DNA from: Malaya genurostris
Taxonomy: Eukaryota > Arthropoda > Insecta > Diptera > Culicidae
NCBI RefSeq assembly: GCF_030247185.1
Contig: NC_080571.1
Span: 251,135,771 to 251,199,770 of the forward strand
Length of the DNA: 64,000 nt
Direction of reading: 5' to 3'
In this document: piece after piece, positions 23,270 to 36,149 of the stretch
Layout: each line of letters opens with the position of its first letter
Position numbering within the stretch: the stretch's first letter is position 1
Made by a program: the position numbers and the translations under genes
Notes under the pieces: generated by a model
What the model saw: the letters and a program-made list of their open reading frames with translations, nothing else
The model's database searches: none
Told to the model about the DNA's origin: nothing

Positions 23270-24643
23270 ATTGAGTCACTTCGATGCTCCACTTCCATCG
23301 ATGTTATTGCCCTCAAATGTACATCGCAAGAACAGCTTACTATTTCTTCTCCATTCGAAACTGAATGCTGAATCTGGAACTGTAACTATATTCAGAACCT
23401 TCAGAATTCTTGATACTGAAACTGGATCTGAACCAAACAAAACGAGGCGCTTAAGATGCACTTGCTTCACTTCTTGCTCAGTAAACTGCGCAGGTCAGAA
23501 TGAACGAAGTATATCATTTGTTAACCTTTCTTATATACCCAGCAGGTCATGCAGTAATGAAATGTCACTACCTCAAAACCAACCACTTACTACCTCAAAA
23601 CCATCGTCGCGGGTATGAGAAAGGCAAACACCTGTAATGAGTTTTTCTCCTTTATACTGGTGGATACCAAGTATTTCTGAAAACTTCCATTTTGAATTAC
23701 TTTTGGTTATGTCATAAAACTAAAAATTTTATCCAAAATTGATGGTCATATTTCCAATGGCATGTAGCAGAAATGATGTTGATACGCTAGACACAACAAG
23801 AGATATCCACGATCTAAAACTCATCTCTCTCCTAGATGAGAAGTTTTTAAAAGGCATTGGTTTTTAAAGACGTATTCACGTCAAAACTTTGGTTGCGCAC
23901 ATTTTTAAAGCAATCAGTTTTGAGTCACGCAATTGTATACAAAAGGCTAGAAATTTTGTTTTGATTTTCACGCAATTGATAATTTTTCATCGCAGCAAAA
24001 AGCAGTCACCCCTGTTTGCTTTGTTATTCGGCACAAAAAGAACGTTCTGTTATATAACCAGAGTTGACAATGTTCCAGGTTTATCTGATATTAGCCAAAT
24101 TTTTCTCATTTCGACAGACACTCTAACAAATCAGAGCTTTTGCCAGATTTTGTAGACTCCACCAGATTTTCTAGTTTTCTGCGTATGCAATGCCAGATTT
24201 CCTAGTTTTATTTGAATAAACTCGGAACAAATGGTTCAAAATCATCGAATAAGTAGAAAAAAAACGAAAAAAATGTTTCGCTCAAGTAAAATCAAACTTT
24301 ACGTTTGTGTGAGGCTTCCAGTTGCCATGCACGAGATCTTAATTTACTAACGAGTCGAAGGCGAGATGTTAAGAAGTATATGGAACTTATTTTTGCTAAA
24401 AGATGCTGCCAGATTCTGCCAGAATTTTATTATATTATTGAATAAAAACTACAAAGATAAGCTCCATGGGGTTGTTCGAGCCATTGATGTGGAACAAAGC
24501 AACCAAAATTTATAATGATCTACAATCAAACAGTTCAGTCAATCGCCACATATTTGAATCCACAATTGCACGAGAGTCTGCTTATATTAATCTTTTTTTC
24601 TATTCAGAAGACATTTTTATTCAGGCCTATTTGCGTACAAGCT
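23270..24643. other. No recognised gene
   Basis: Short frames only. A GGTATGAGAAAGGCAAA piece near 23612-23630 resembles the end of the common dispersed repeat. Confidence 0.4.
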
Positions 24644-25626
24644 TTACGTGGCCGATTGAGCCGATTTTTTAAATAAAAAATTTTTTGTATTCGATCTCGT
24701 TGTCACCCTTTTTCTAGGGGGAGAGGAGCTTCCATTTCCCTCCTGCGAGGATTGAGGGGCACTTTGTTCGTGGCTCGTCTCGTCATCCATTGACGCATCG
24801 GTGTTATTGTTGATTTTCGTCTTCTTTTCGTTTTCCTTGTTATTCGTAGTCTTGATCTCGTTGCTAGTTACTGTAGAAGCACCTTGTTGTACATTGGTTG
24901 CAGTTGCTTGTTGGTTAGATGGTGAAGGTGTTTTTGAAACAGGAGCACTGCATTCACTACACACTTAAAAAAAACCCTGTGATTTTACATCTTATTAGAT
25001 GCACATAAATGAAGCGTCACAGCTCACGCAAATTTACGTGGAAGAACATTTAATATTGTGTCTAAAATTCCATACATGAAGTTCATTGATATAAAATACT
25101 GAGGAGCAACCGTCGCGACTTGAACCGAGAATCATTGGATCGCAAGTACGTCTGTTAATCGACCGAGCCACAGAAGCCAATTCCGGATACCCGGGAAAAA
25201 ATTCCGCCATACTTCCCTTTCGATGGAAAGAACTTCACCGTACTGCGACATATTTTCCCGAACATACCCATCGCTGGTCTGCGGGGGAAGGTCATGCACG
25301 CGTACTTCTATGGCATTGTCCACCATGTACACAGGGATTTTATATTTAACATTGTCATGATCAACACTGTGCACCCCGTTATTAATCGAAGCAAATGCAA
25401 TTGCATCTTTTTCACGTTTGAACATAATGTACACAAAGTTAGACGCCTTGTTGAATTGAATCTCACTTACATCATTAACGTTTGGATGCATTCGTTCCTT
25501 AAGCAAGAATTCAATTTCGGTTGCTGCTGGTCAAACTTTGCAGCGCTTGAAATCAATACAAACTGAATTTGGCTTTGTAGGCCAAGTTTCTGGCTTTGTT
25601 AAATCGTATTTGCCCATTTCGTGCAC
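24644..25626 (-). pseudogene. L1-like ORF1 (gag-like) relic, interrupted by a SINE
   Basis: The minus strand begins MGKYDLTKPETWPTKPN near 25626, has an in-frame TGA at 25531-25533, and continues as an RRM/gag-like region (25132-25506) with VYIMFKREKDA and VRVHDLPPQTSD and QYGEVLSIE. The frame then hits a SINE at 24958-25178. Beyond the SINE a Cys motif CSEC and a low-complexity Ser/Thr/Asn/Gln tail with a basic segment SPPRKRV follow (24644-24957). Part of the zinc-knuckle region has been lost. A relative is at 56621-57211. Confidence 0.7.
24958..25178 (-). mobile_element. tRNA-derived SINE
   Basis: On the minus strand the head GGCTTCTGTGGCTCGGTCGA holds an A-box-like region, and TCTCGGTTCAAGTCGCG holds a good B box. 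The body continues through AACTTCATGTATGG and CGTAAATTTGCGTGAGC to a T-rich end near 24965. It looks like a Feilai-type tRNA SINE, but I do not claim the family. Confidence 0.7.
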
Positions 25627-25715
25627 TCTATTGTTCACTACACTGTATTGTCTTTGTTTCTGTTGTCTCGACCATAAACGATTTGCGACTGTGTCGGATA
25701 AGATGGGAGCACGAA

Positions 25716-26800
<1,085 letters not shown>

Positions 26801-26821
26801 ATTCCACATAAAAAAACGGAC

Positions 26822-27060
26822 ACTCAAGTCAGCACAAGAGCCAGCATATGAGTCATCTCCCGAGCTAACCCCCATTCCAGCAGATGAGCCAGTTGAATCG
26901 CGACCTGGTTCTGCAAAGCACACGACTTTCGATCTGATAGCAACACGACACACGAGCGTGTGCTTCAGACTTCGTGTGCGTGTTTTTGATAAAGCACAGC
27001 ATACGGGCTGTATGAGAACTGGCTCGTGTGCTGGGACATGACTTTTGACTCAAAATTACC
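26822..27060. repeat. Possible foldback MITE with CGTGTG motifs
   Basis: CAGCACAAGAGCCAG near 26833 is matched in inverted form by CTGGCTCGTGTGCTG near 27020. Between them CACACG or CGTGTG occurs many times on both strands, including GACACACGAGCGTGTG. ACTCAA is found just outside both ends. The size and arrangement resemble a small non-autonomous DNA element, but the exact ends are not clear. Confidence 0.4.
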
Positions 27061-28693
27061 GTTGGGGTGTCGGAAGCCGAACACCTTACTCAACAATTAA
27101 AATTTTCTGAGTTACTTCGATTTGAAGAATGTACAAATAAAAAATGTATTCACCAATTTGAAAAATCAGCCTTGAGTCGAAATAGTCTCTCCAAATCAAT
27201 CCTGATTGTGCCTCATATTCTGCTGTAAGTTTCTGGATCTACTTGCTTTTCGTACAAATGATTTAAAGTATCGTAATGGAAACAAGAATTTTGTTATTTT
27301 GTTTATGTGTATTTCGTGTTTTGAGTGAAAAATCTTTATGCAACACTTGGTTCCAGTTAAAAAAAAACTTTTCAGAGTCGAGAGATACCTAATAAGTACA
27401 GCGCAATAAAAGATCACTTTAACTGACAATAATGAATTGAAGAACAAGTAACAAAGGTGATGAACAAAAATGTAGAATTGTTTCATGGAATGCAAGAAAT
27501 TTCTAATGAATAATTAAATGAACTGACAGACTTAGCTCAATAAGCTATTTCAAGACATCCAGAAATTGGCAGAAACGAAAAGCTTTCATCGCTGATATTT
27601 AGCTACCTAAACACAAAATGTAACCACCGTGTTATACACAAATTAAAACCTTTAAGCTTTTCGGCTTATTCATCGCAAGTGTACCATTCTTCTGAAAAGG
27701 AATAGAACTGGAAGAACACTTGATTCCGATAGCACAAAGCTTAGAAGACTATCCGAAATCCCCGCTAGCAGAAAGTGCCTTCTTACGCGAGCAAACCTTT
27801 AAATGCGGGACCTGGCAGATGCAGGCGAAAGCAAGAGAAAACAGAACGAACCGTGCTGTTCAAACACACCCCGAACGTCCTTGTATGCGCTTCTTGCACT
27901 TCAAGCCACCCGTCCTTGGCGACCGCCGTCTCACAGGAGAGCTTTTGCTCCATCGAAACACGGGGGAAAAATTTCATCAAAACGGATTTTAATCCAAATC
28001 TCTTTCCATCCATCCTTTTGCAAGCAGATTACATATTTATGCCATGCGCTCCTTTCAACGAACACGACACAAAGTCCTTCGTCCCAACATATCCATGATG
28101 CCCAGGGTAGATGGCCAGTCCGGGCGGCGAATTTCAACGTGCGATGAACGTTCATTTTGCAGCCACAGAAACCGAAAATCCGGTGGACTGTAGCATCCGT
28201 TACCGGTTGTAAACGGGCGTTGGAAGACTTTCGGTTCGTAGTTTGACAACATTTTCGGTTCCGTTGAATAATAACGACCTTCGCTGGGCCGCCTGGGAAA
28301 ATCTGTTGCTTTACATATCAACAAAAAAAAAAAGGAATAAAAAAATCTGTAACTAAGGGAAGAATTGCGACATCGAACATAGATCAAAGCGGCTTAGGAT
28401 TAAGGGAAAATATCGGTGCTCATTCGAATGGATTTGACTGAAAAGTTACGGGACTGAGTGGAGCGTCTATTCTAATGCAAAGTATTTCGCCGGGCCGGAC
28501 TCGTCACGCTTCATCTGGGGACGGATGGAAGTCCGGCGTGTGTTTTCGTGATTCTCGTTTATATCGATCCGTAAAATTTATTGATTATGCTATTTGAAAT
28601 ATGTAACATATATGGTAGGCCGGAAAATGATTCATCATTTATTTGCGCATCGAGTTCATGGTGCAGCTTTTGAAATACGAAAACAAACTTTTT
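27061..28693. other. No recognised gene
   Basis: A locally more GC-rich part (about 27760-28330) has overlapping frames of 75 to 114 codons on both strands, none with a domain I recognise. I find no repeat shared with the rest of the window, so it may be single-copy host sequence. Confidence 0.4.
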
Positions 28694-28830
28694 TTAATCC
28701 ACCTAGTGGTGTAATGATGCCTTTCTCATTAAAATTTTATTAGAAATCGATGCAAGTTTCGATGGAATTTTTAACAATCTATTTCCGGAGCCGGAACCCG
28801 AAGACCGTCACAGTCGCAAATAGTTTTTGC
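28694..28830 (+). repeat. Dispersed repeat, terminal part
   Basis: The start TTAATCCACCTAGTGGTGTA and the following ATGATGCCTTTCTCAT are the terminal motif of the window's common repeat, also found at 35336, 40567, 61143-61182 (inverted) and 63549-63582 (inverted). Confidence 0.65.
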
Positions 28831-28969
28831 GGCCATCAAATAGCCAGGCTACAAGATCAAATAGTTACTGATACAATCTGTTACATAAGAGCGTGGTCAC
28901 TGTTGTGAGAAAGTGAAAATATTCAACATGAAAATACTTTTTGGATATTGTTCTATTAGATCAAAAACT

Positions 28970-29567
28970 TGCATGCAAATACATTAATAGCAAGTTCAAT
29001 CCCTTTCAGCGTTAATAATGGCTTGACACCTTCGAGGCATGCTTTGAGCGAGATTTTGTGCGTATTCTTCTGAAAACGACCTCCAAATTTATGAATTCGA
29101 CGAACAAGCTGTTTCAAATTGTGTGGTCGGTTTTTCCCAAGCCTCATCTGCATTTAAGCCCAAACGTTCTCAATAGGATAGGCATCGGGCGACTGACAAA
29201 GTCAATCCGAGATCACGACACCATTTTGCTCCGTTGGCTATTCAAGACGTTTTTGCACGTGTTTTTCACTTAACATCGGTTATTGCAAAGTACTTCGAAA
29301 TTACAAATTATTTGCGATCGAATGTCTGCGAACAGTTCCGTACGATATATTTAAACCTTTTTTGGTCAATTTTGAAGCACCTTCGCGTAAAGTTAATGTC
29401 GGATTCTTTAAAAACAGGTCACAAATAACTTTTTCGTCTTTCTCTGCTAATACACCGACAAAAAAAAAAGGATTTACCCACTTAGTCACAAACTGTTTCG
29501 ACTTTTTCATGTATTTCGTCGCGGCAGCTTGGGTCATTTTGGGATCTTTCGGGTGCGAGCAAAACAA
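28970..29567 (-). pseudogene. Tc1-like transposase relic, middle deleted
   Basis: The minus strand has an N-terminal part (29301-29567) with TQAAATKYMKKSKQFVTKWV and a second HTH-like segment NPTLTLREGASKLTKKG. After a gap it has a C-terminal part (about 28985-29190) with SPDAYPIENVW, which holds the final Glu of a DDE triad, then LGKNRPHNLKQLVRRI. A stop interrupts the C-terminal part directly after VWA. The central catalytic region is missing. Terminal repeats were not found. Confidence 0.8.
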
Positions 29568-29569
29568 GA

Positions 29570-29640
29570 TTCAGAGTGGCGAAATGGTAGCGCGTATGCA
29601 CGGAATGCATAAGATCACAGGTTCGAGTCCTGTCTCTGAG
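29570..29640 (+). repeat. tRNA-like sequence of 71 nt
   Basis: A full cloverleaf can be drawn. The acceptor TTCAGAG pairs with CTCTGAG (one wobble), the D stem is GCG/CGC, the anticodon stem TATGC/GCATA is perfect, and the T arm ACAGG/CCTGT has loop TTCGAGT. The loop would expose GGA, a serine anticodon, yet there is no long variable arm and C replaces the universal T33. I therefore favour a SINE head or pseudo-tRNA over a functional tRNA-Ser. Confidence 0.55.
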
Positions 29641-31025
29641 CATATCTTTTTTCCAATTAATCATCTTTTCTGTTAGTTTTTCATTCATTTGGCTTCTCCT
29701 ATGCAAAAACTGAGCTTAGTTATGGCGGCTTTACGTCAAACCAACTAAAATTAATAAATCGCTTACTAACTTGTTTCTGCACGGAAAGAAATCCGTTACT
29801 GCTGTCATGATTAGAAAATCATGAAACCAATTATTTTAACTTCTCATGAAACCATGAGCAAAAAGTCTTCTCCCATGAAAATTAATCATGGTCCGAAAAT
29901 GTGTTACTTGAGGAATGTATTTCTTTTAAAGCTCGCAACTCCAATTTTCTATCCGGATGTCACTTTGAACCCTTTGCTCAAATGATGTGATGGAATGTTT
30001 AATAGATTAATGGTAAGACAAAAAGCAGACACTGAAAAGTATGAACTATTGAAAAATTTTACTTGATCCTGAGGCATATTCATTTTATAATTGTGTTGGT
30101 TTACCCACCTGCTGACAGAGAATTGACAACATAAAGATAAGGAGCCGAAAATTGACATTATAAGTTTTTCAATTTGTATGAATATATCTGAATGTATTCT
30201 TGCATATTCGATGTGACTGTTGTTGTTAAAATAAAATTCCGAGAGATAACGTAAACCGAAAAATATTTTCGACTGTAAATTAAGAGCACCATCTAACGAA
30301 AATTAGATTTTTTTTATTCATCCAGTTTGATTAATTTGTTTCATAGATATAAGAACACAAGCTGTATTGATTCACCTAAATATTTCAAATAATACGATTT
30401 TGCAAACGATGTTTTGAAAACAAAAAAAGGAAAAATCGATCCGCGGTATTTGCAAGAAGTCAACATAGAGGTTTGATTCACACGTGTATTTTCATGCAGT
30501 TCGTTTATGTTTTCCAAATTCTGAAACAAAAAATCAAATCTGGAGCAATGAACGCAACTAAACACTTTATTTTAGGTGTCGTTGTTGTTCAAAAACATAT
30601 TTATATTGTTGATGCTTCAGATTAAAAGAAATTCGTTGTGCTTTTCACTGTTTTGCTATTCAAATGTACATTATTTGAGACATTAGTTGAAATCGTATAA
30701 ACAATACGCCACACACTTTTACACCATTCCATTTAATTCATATTTAAAATTTCCATATTTTAAAACATAACGCCTGAATTTATGTTGCAAAGATTACCAT
30801 CGTAGCAGAAACACGCCTGAAGTTATACCCAACAACGTCAAATGCGTTACGCTAAATTTCAACGAAATCAGTCCAAATGGATCATGATCCGAGAACTTTT
30901 AATCATGGTGTATTATCATAACATGAAAATATATTATTTTCCTCAAATCATGACTCGTTTTGCTCATTTCTTGAATCGGAATTTTGCGCGTGTGGAAAAT
31001 CGTAGAGTGCAGTCGCGTTGTTTGA
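29641..31025. other. No recognised gene
   Basis: AT-rich with short frames. AATCATG/CATGATT motifs recur around 29805-29890 and 30880-30975, but without a clear overall inverted structure. Confidence 0.4.
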
Positions 31026-31552
31026 TCATCCGAAATCCTGGGCTAAAAGAAAAGTAAAATATAAAAATACTTCTATAAAATATACAAAAGTGGAGACGAG
31101 GCGGATAGTTCTTCTAACAGTTTTTATTGGTGTATTTTCTTCACGGTAAAGTGAAAGTTTAGTTCCCACGAGGTGTTGGACTGGTGGCCATCGCGGAAAT
31201 GAACCAGGAGTAACAGCAAATGAATGTAAATAGAAACCTGCGTTAGATCCTCTAACATTGTAACTGGCGTTAGCTGAGGATTTCAATCTCGTACAGGTTC
31301 CACATAACAAACTTTATATACCATCGTTTTACATCGATGCGCTTGGTAAGAATAGTGTCTAACCGGATAATTGGAAGCCATTGCGATTTGTTGCCAGTGC
31401 GTCATCTCTGTTTGCAGTGACTCGGTTAGATAAACGAAAACATCATCGGACATCGCATTTAAATAGAATTGTGGAAAGGCTATAGCAGGATAAGCATGTG
31501 AAATCTGCCCCCAAAGGGAATTCATATTGTTATACCACATTCGAAAGGTCAT
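31026..31552 (-). CDS. Unknown ORF pair, possibly two exons of a host gene
   Basis: An 89-codon frame (31283-31552) starts with MTFRMWYNNMNSLWGQ. It overlaps by 28 bp a 94-codon frame (31026-31310) with SNAGFYLHSFAVTPGSFPRW. Amino-acid use is balanced and both are rich in Trp, Tyr and Pro, unlike chance AT-rich frames. They are out of phase, so a frameshift or a short intron would be needed to join them. A TATACAG site 3 bp before the first Met could be a splice acceptor. I recognise no family. The first 26 codons are duplicated in inverted orientation at 34831-34908. Confidence 0.3.
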
Positions 31553-32297
31553 AGACTGTATACAATTTTCTCAAAGTTTCAACCCTTTAACTGCCATATT
31601 GACGGAGCTAGGGTGGTTCTATTGATTTTTATTTTATTTGATTTTTGAAGAAACTGCTCCTCCGAAAAATTTGAAAAAAATCAGGTATATTTAAGGCATT
31701 ATGGGGATGCTTTACAATTTTTTTCAAAATTTTTGAAGATGTATTTCTTGTATTAAAAAATACTAGAAAATTTTGAAACATATTTTTTCCCTCTTCCAAT
31801 TTTTGCACCACCCTGGATTTTTTAGTGATAAATAAAGAATTTTTGGACATGTTAAAATGGTATGTTTTCATATTTTTTAAAAATGTGGACGACCAAAATA
31901 TTTAGTTTTTTTCTAAAAAATCAATAACAATCGAACATGCGTTCCCATCAAATTCTGAAAGAAGGAAACGCATGGTGCTTTATCTTAGCAGTTTCTAGTA
32001 GTAGTCGACCATGCGTTCCCATAAAGTTCTCTTAAAACGGAAACGCATGGTGCTTTGTTCTAGTAGTTTATGATGCAACTCAAGCGCAGGGCTTAGAAAT
32101 CAAAGTAACGAAAAGAAGGAAATGAGTATCAACCTTTGCATAATACATAAACGATCATACTTCGGGTACAACCTAGAAAGCTACAAAGCAAGAACTTACT
32201 GGTATGTGGTTTATATATAAATGGTAGTAATATATGAACGTTGCGAGTATCACACATATGCAGTTCGGTTACGGCAGTCAAGAACTAAAGCGAGTGA
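31475..32297 (-). repeat. Left arm of an 0.8-kb inverted duplication
   Basis: This segment is matched in inverted orientation by 34075-34907. It contains the start of the unknown ORF, an AT-rich upstream part with CCAGGGTGGTGCAAAAATTGG (complement here), two tandem hairpins (about 31935-32085), and at its inner end a TATATAAA box near 32213. The match is high throughout, with small indels. Confidence 0.85.
31935..32085. repeat. Two tandem hairpins with ATGCGTTCCC / GGAAACGCAT arms
   Basis: ACATGCGTTCCCATC...GGAAACGCATGGTGC occurs first, then GACCATGCGTTCCCATA...GGAAACGCATGGTGC about 65 bp later. Each is a stem of about 13 bp with a 20-bp loop. The same pair is present in the right arm at about 34325-34450. 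Confidence 0.75.
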
Positions 32298-32519
32298 CTG
32301 TATATAATTCGATGATTCGATAGTGTTTCATGAAATGGTCAAATCGTTTTGCACTGTTGGGTCTCGTACAACGCGGTTTTTTTTTTTGCCAGCTCTGTAC
32401 ATTTCACTAAATACATAGCGAGTTGAAACAGCAGTGAATTTAATTTTTTCTTTTTTTATATTGGTGTCAAACAAAAGTGGCCAATGATGAAGGTTGGAAT
32501 AGATTTCTTAGAATTGTTT

Positions 32520-32935
32520 TCCCATAAATACGTTTATTTCTTAAGGCAATTTACATAAGTTGTTCTTCGCCGTAGCATCACTTTTACATAGAATTCTTAT
32601 CCTAATATAATACTAATATAGTCACATCAATTTGAGTTTAATAAAGCATATTCCTCTTATTTTTTAAATATCATATTATTTAAACCAAACGATGAACTGC
32701 TATAAATTTTAAAGTAAGCTGAAATTTTTATACATTTTGTGGTTGATTTCATAACCCACTTGGAGTTTTTTTTTATCAGCACATCATTTTTAATAAAATT
32801 TTGCTATTGGATGAACTAATGGACGCAGTAGGAGTCAGAACTAAGACTCAAAAGGGTCAATTATTAAATTGAAACTTCAATTGTCTTTATGAAATGATTA
32901 AGAAGTTTCATGTAAGAAAGGTCACGAAAAAATTT
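32520..32935 (-). mobile_element. I-like retrotransposon 3'-end fragment
   Basis: On the minus strand this matches the last codons and the 3' UTR of 17824-18886: GACCTTTC, TGAAATGATTAAGAAG-like, then the tail with GATGCTACGGCGAAGAA and AATAAACGTATTTATG. It is severely 5'-truncated. The A-tail is short and I could not identify the target duplication. Confidence 0.85.
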
Positions 32936-34074
32936 CTGAAAATTATTGACTGTATTTTTCATTTAAATAGGAAATGGGATAAAAATGTTATAAAAATACA
33001 TTGCTGTTTCAATGCACACATTTTCTCTCTGATTCTTTTCGTTTATTCTATAGAATTATCATCGTCGCTTGGTAGCTGTTCTGATTTAAGCATTTCTGAC
33101 AATATTTTCGCCGGTCTCACAATTCTGGATAAAAATCGAGCATAAGGAAAGGTAGTGAATAATGGCGGCCTCGTGTGAACAGCAACCAACAGTTCTATTG
33201 CCAATAACGCATTCACAGCAACGGCGCTGGATTCCCAAATATCCAGTCGAATTTGTAGTGTACTCGATATAGTACTTGTAAGCTTTTAAAAATGAGACTT
33301 ATTACCGGCCCGAATAGCTTTTTTGTGATCTGTGTGTCTCAATTGGGTCATCTCGTGATAAAGCTTTAAATCCAAAATTACTTGGCAGAACATCCTTTTC
33401 AAAAGCTTCTGTTCCAGAGCTACGATATTCCAATACTAGTTGCTCTCGTTCCAATCCAAGGATTGATAATATTATCTTATTAGAACTTCCCGTTCGCAAT
33501 TTGAACAAAAATACGAATAAATCTTTCTCATTTACACCAGCATATCACGAAGCTCAATGATATTTGACCATATTAAACCTGTAAAAACCTGGAAGCGTTC
33601 CTCTGAGAGTGAAAATCACTTACTGAGTGAATTATGTATTCTCAGATATTTTCTGGAAAATATGGAGCTTTCTACACAATATACCCAAAAATTAAAGAGA
33701 TCGATTCAGCGAATCAAGTTTTTTAATAAACATGGTCGATAAATGCTTGATTTAAAATTATGCAAAGGTTATAACTCAAAAATGAAAAATAACGCATCAC
33801 TAATTTTTTGTATCTGTTGTTGTTTCAAATTTTAGAATAAATAAAAAAATATACAGCGCTCTCAGTCTACAAACCATGAAAACCATCATAAAGATATTCG
33901 ATTGAAGTTTTCAAACACAAAACTCCAACTTTATCTTTATTATACATTTTTCCAGAAAACTGTACACATCCCTCGATAACATATCTTTATGATAACTTTT
34001 GACACTGTAATGAAATTTTCATTCTTTTTTTCATTATTCTTTCTTTACATCCATCAGCAACACGTAAAAAACTA
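32936..34074. other. Spacer of the inverted duplication, no recognised gene
   Basis: The rest of the 1.78-kb spacer holds short frames only (for example 33302-33508 minus, with ILGLEREQLVLEYRS). No motif allows a call. Confidence 0.4.
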
Positions 34075-34907
34075 ACACTCGCTCTAGTTCTTGACTGCCA
34101 ATTCCATATGCCAACCGAATTCCATATGTGTGATACTCGCAACGTTCTTGTATTACTACCATTCATATATAAACCACATACCAGTAAGTTCTCGCTTTGT
34201 AGCTTTCTAGGTTGTACCCGAAGTATGATCGTGTATGTATTATGCAAAGGTTGATACTCATTTCCTTCTTTTCGTTACTTTGATTTCTAAGCCTTGCGCT
34301 TGAGTTGCATCATAAACTACTAGATCAAAGCACCATGCGTTTCCCTTTTGAGAGAACTTTATGGGAACGCATGGTCGACTACTACTAGAAACTGCTAAGA
34401 TAAAGCACCATGCGTTTCCTTCTCTCAGAATTTGATGGGAACGCATGGTCGACTGTTATTAATTTTTTAGAAAAAATCAAATATTTTGGTCGTCCACATT
34501 TTTAAAAAATATGGAAACATATCACTTTAACATGTCCAAAAATTCTTTATTTATCACTAAAAAATCCAGGGTGGTGCAAAAATTGGAAGAGGGAAAAAAT
34601 ATGTTTCAAAATTTTCTAGTATTTTTTAATAAAAGAAATACATCTTCAAAAATTTTGAAAAAAATTGTAAAGCATCCCCATAATGCCTTAAACATGCCTG
34701 ATTTTTTTCAAATTTTTCGGAGAAGCAGTTTCTTCAAAAATCAATAAAAATAAAAATCAATAGAACCACCCTAGTTCCGTCAATATGGCAGTTAAAGGAT
34801 TGAAACTTTGAGAAAATAGTTTACAGTCTATGACCTTTCGAATGTGGTATAACAATATGAATTCCCTTTGGGGGCAGATTTTACATGCTTATCCTGCTAT
34901 AGCCTTT
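34075..34907 (+). repeat. Right arm of an 0.8-kb inverted duplication
   Basis: Inverted copy of 31475-32297, ending within the unknown ORF after its 26th codon. It has a 12-bp insertion near 34112. The ORF start is kept: a frame from 34831 runs MTFRMWYNNMNSLWGQ and then diverges at AIAF into about 22 unrelated codons before a TGA. Confidence 0.85.
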
Positions 34908-35280
34908 GATCGTGAGAGTTTAGGTTATAATTTGGAATATTTTTATCGGTTGGCAATGGTCGGATATATTTTCTGATGAGTCATTTTTAACTTAATTTTG
35001 TCTGTGAGCACATTAGGACTGATTGGTCTTTGTTTGCTTTTTTCCTCATTTTCAATGAGTTGTTTTTTTTTACTGTATATTGAATATTACATAGATTACA
35101 TATTACACAATACTTATACAGTGATAAGTATATATTATCAAAATGAATTTGGGAGGTATGACTTCAACCATAGAGCCCTATCGTGAGGGAACTTCCTTTC
35201 TGGACTGGACAGACCTTCGAAGCTAATGAAGTTACAGAAGCTAAAAGAAAATCTCATTTTATGAACCTGTGTGGCCCCTT
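34908..35280. other. No recognised gene
   Basis: Unique-looking AT-rich sequence following the duplication breakpoint. Confidence 0.4.
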
Positions 35281-35322
35281 CGTTTATTCTCAACTCAAAT
35301 CGATTTGAGTTGAGAATAAACG
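35281..35322. repeat. Perfect 42-bp palindrome
   Basis: Each half is 21 bp: CGTTTATTCTCAACTCAAAT then C at the axis side, followed by the exact complement. There is no spacer and no mismatch. Confidence 0.97.
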
Positions 35323-35335
35323 TTTGATCTACCTA

Positions 35336-35800
35336 GTTTTGATCCACCTAGTGGTATAATGATGCCTTTCTCCTATTACTCATATTATCTCTGCGGAGTT
35401 CTAAAAACAACTGCCCATCGAATAGAAACCGGGAAGTATGTTCAAACGTAATCTAGTTAAATCTACGAGTCAAAACACCCTATAGCTCTGGAATTGCAAG
35501 TATTACCCACAACGAATTCAGAGATTCTGTATGAAACCGTAACACTTTTCCTTTCCTCTAGATTGTGAATATCCTTTTTGCAGTTCTTGACCACTATTTC
35601 CAATACTACTTTGATTTCGAGAACCGGAATAGCCAAAGTTGGTTCGCCAGCAACGAACATGACCTACAAATTGAACCAGTTTCGAACCTAGTTAAGAACT
35701 TTTCCCTTTGTCCCTTTAGCTGGTGCTGTAAAACTTTTAACGCTTAATCCAGTAGTTCCAGAACCGGAAGTCAAATCCAGATCGGTTACGCTATATCTCA
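35336..35800 (+). repeat. Dispersed repeat, diverged copy
   Basis: It begins with GATCCACCTAGTGGTATAATG, the terminal motif of the common repeat, and includes a later TTCCAGAACCGGAAGTCAAAT segment near 35755. The middle is diverged. Short minus-strand frames here carry no motif. Confidence 0.6.
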
Positions 35801-36149
35801 GGCAAGTGAGTAAGTAATCAACTTAGGTGTTGGTGTTGGTGTAGGTTCCCGTTTTTTTTATTCCCAGGTAACCAATAAGTTCTAATAATGACAGTAAAAT
35901 AGTCTTTTATGAGCACCAAAAATTCGTTAGGTCTATATAAGAAATCTGAAAGCTCATCTGTTGTAAATCAATCAAAATTCAGCTTTCAGAATGCACACCT
36001 GCCATAAATAAGCATTATCTATGAATAGCCGTATATTTTGCCAAAGCTGGCCCTAATTCAACCTCAAGAACGATTGAAGCGCCAATAAGCGATTATTTAT
36101 TGTCATAATGCGGCATTGACATATGCTTATTCTTTACTAGGGGTGTACA

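Noticed and set aside
29570..29640. A functional tRNA-Ser gene
   Set aside because: The long variable arm required for tRNA-Ser is absent and position 33 is C.
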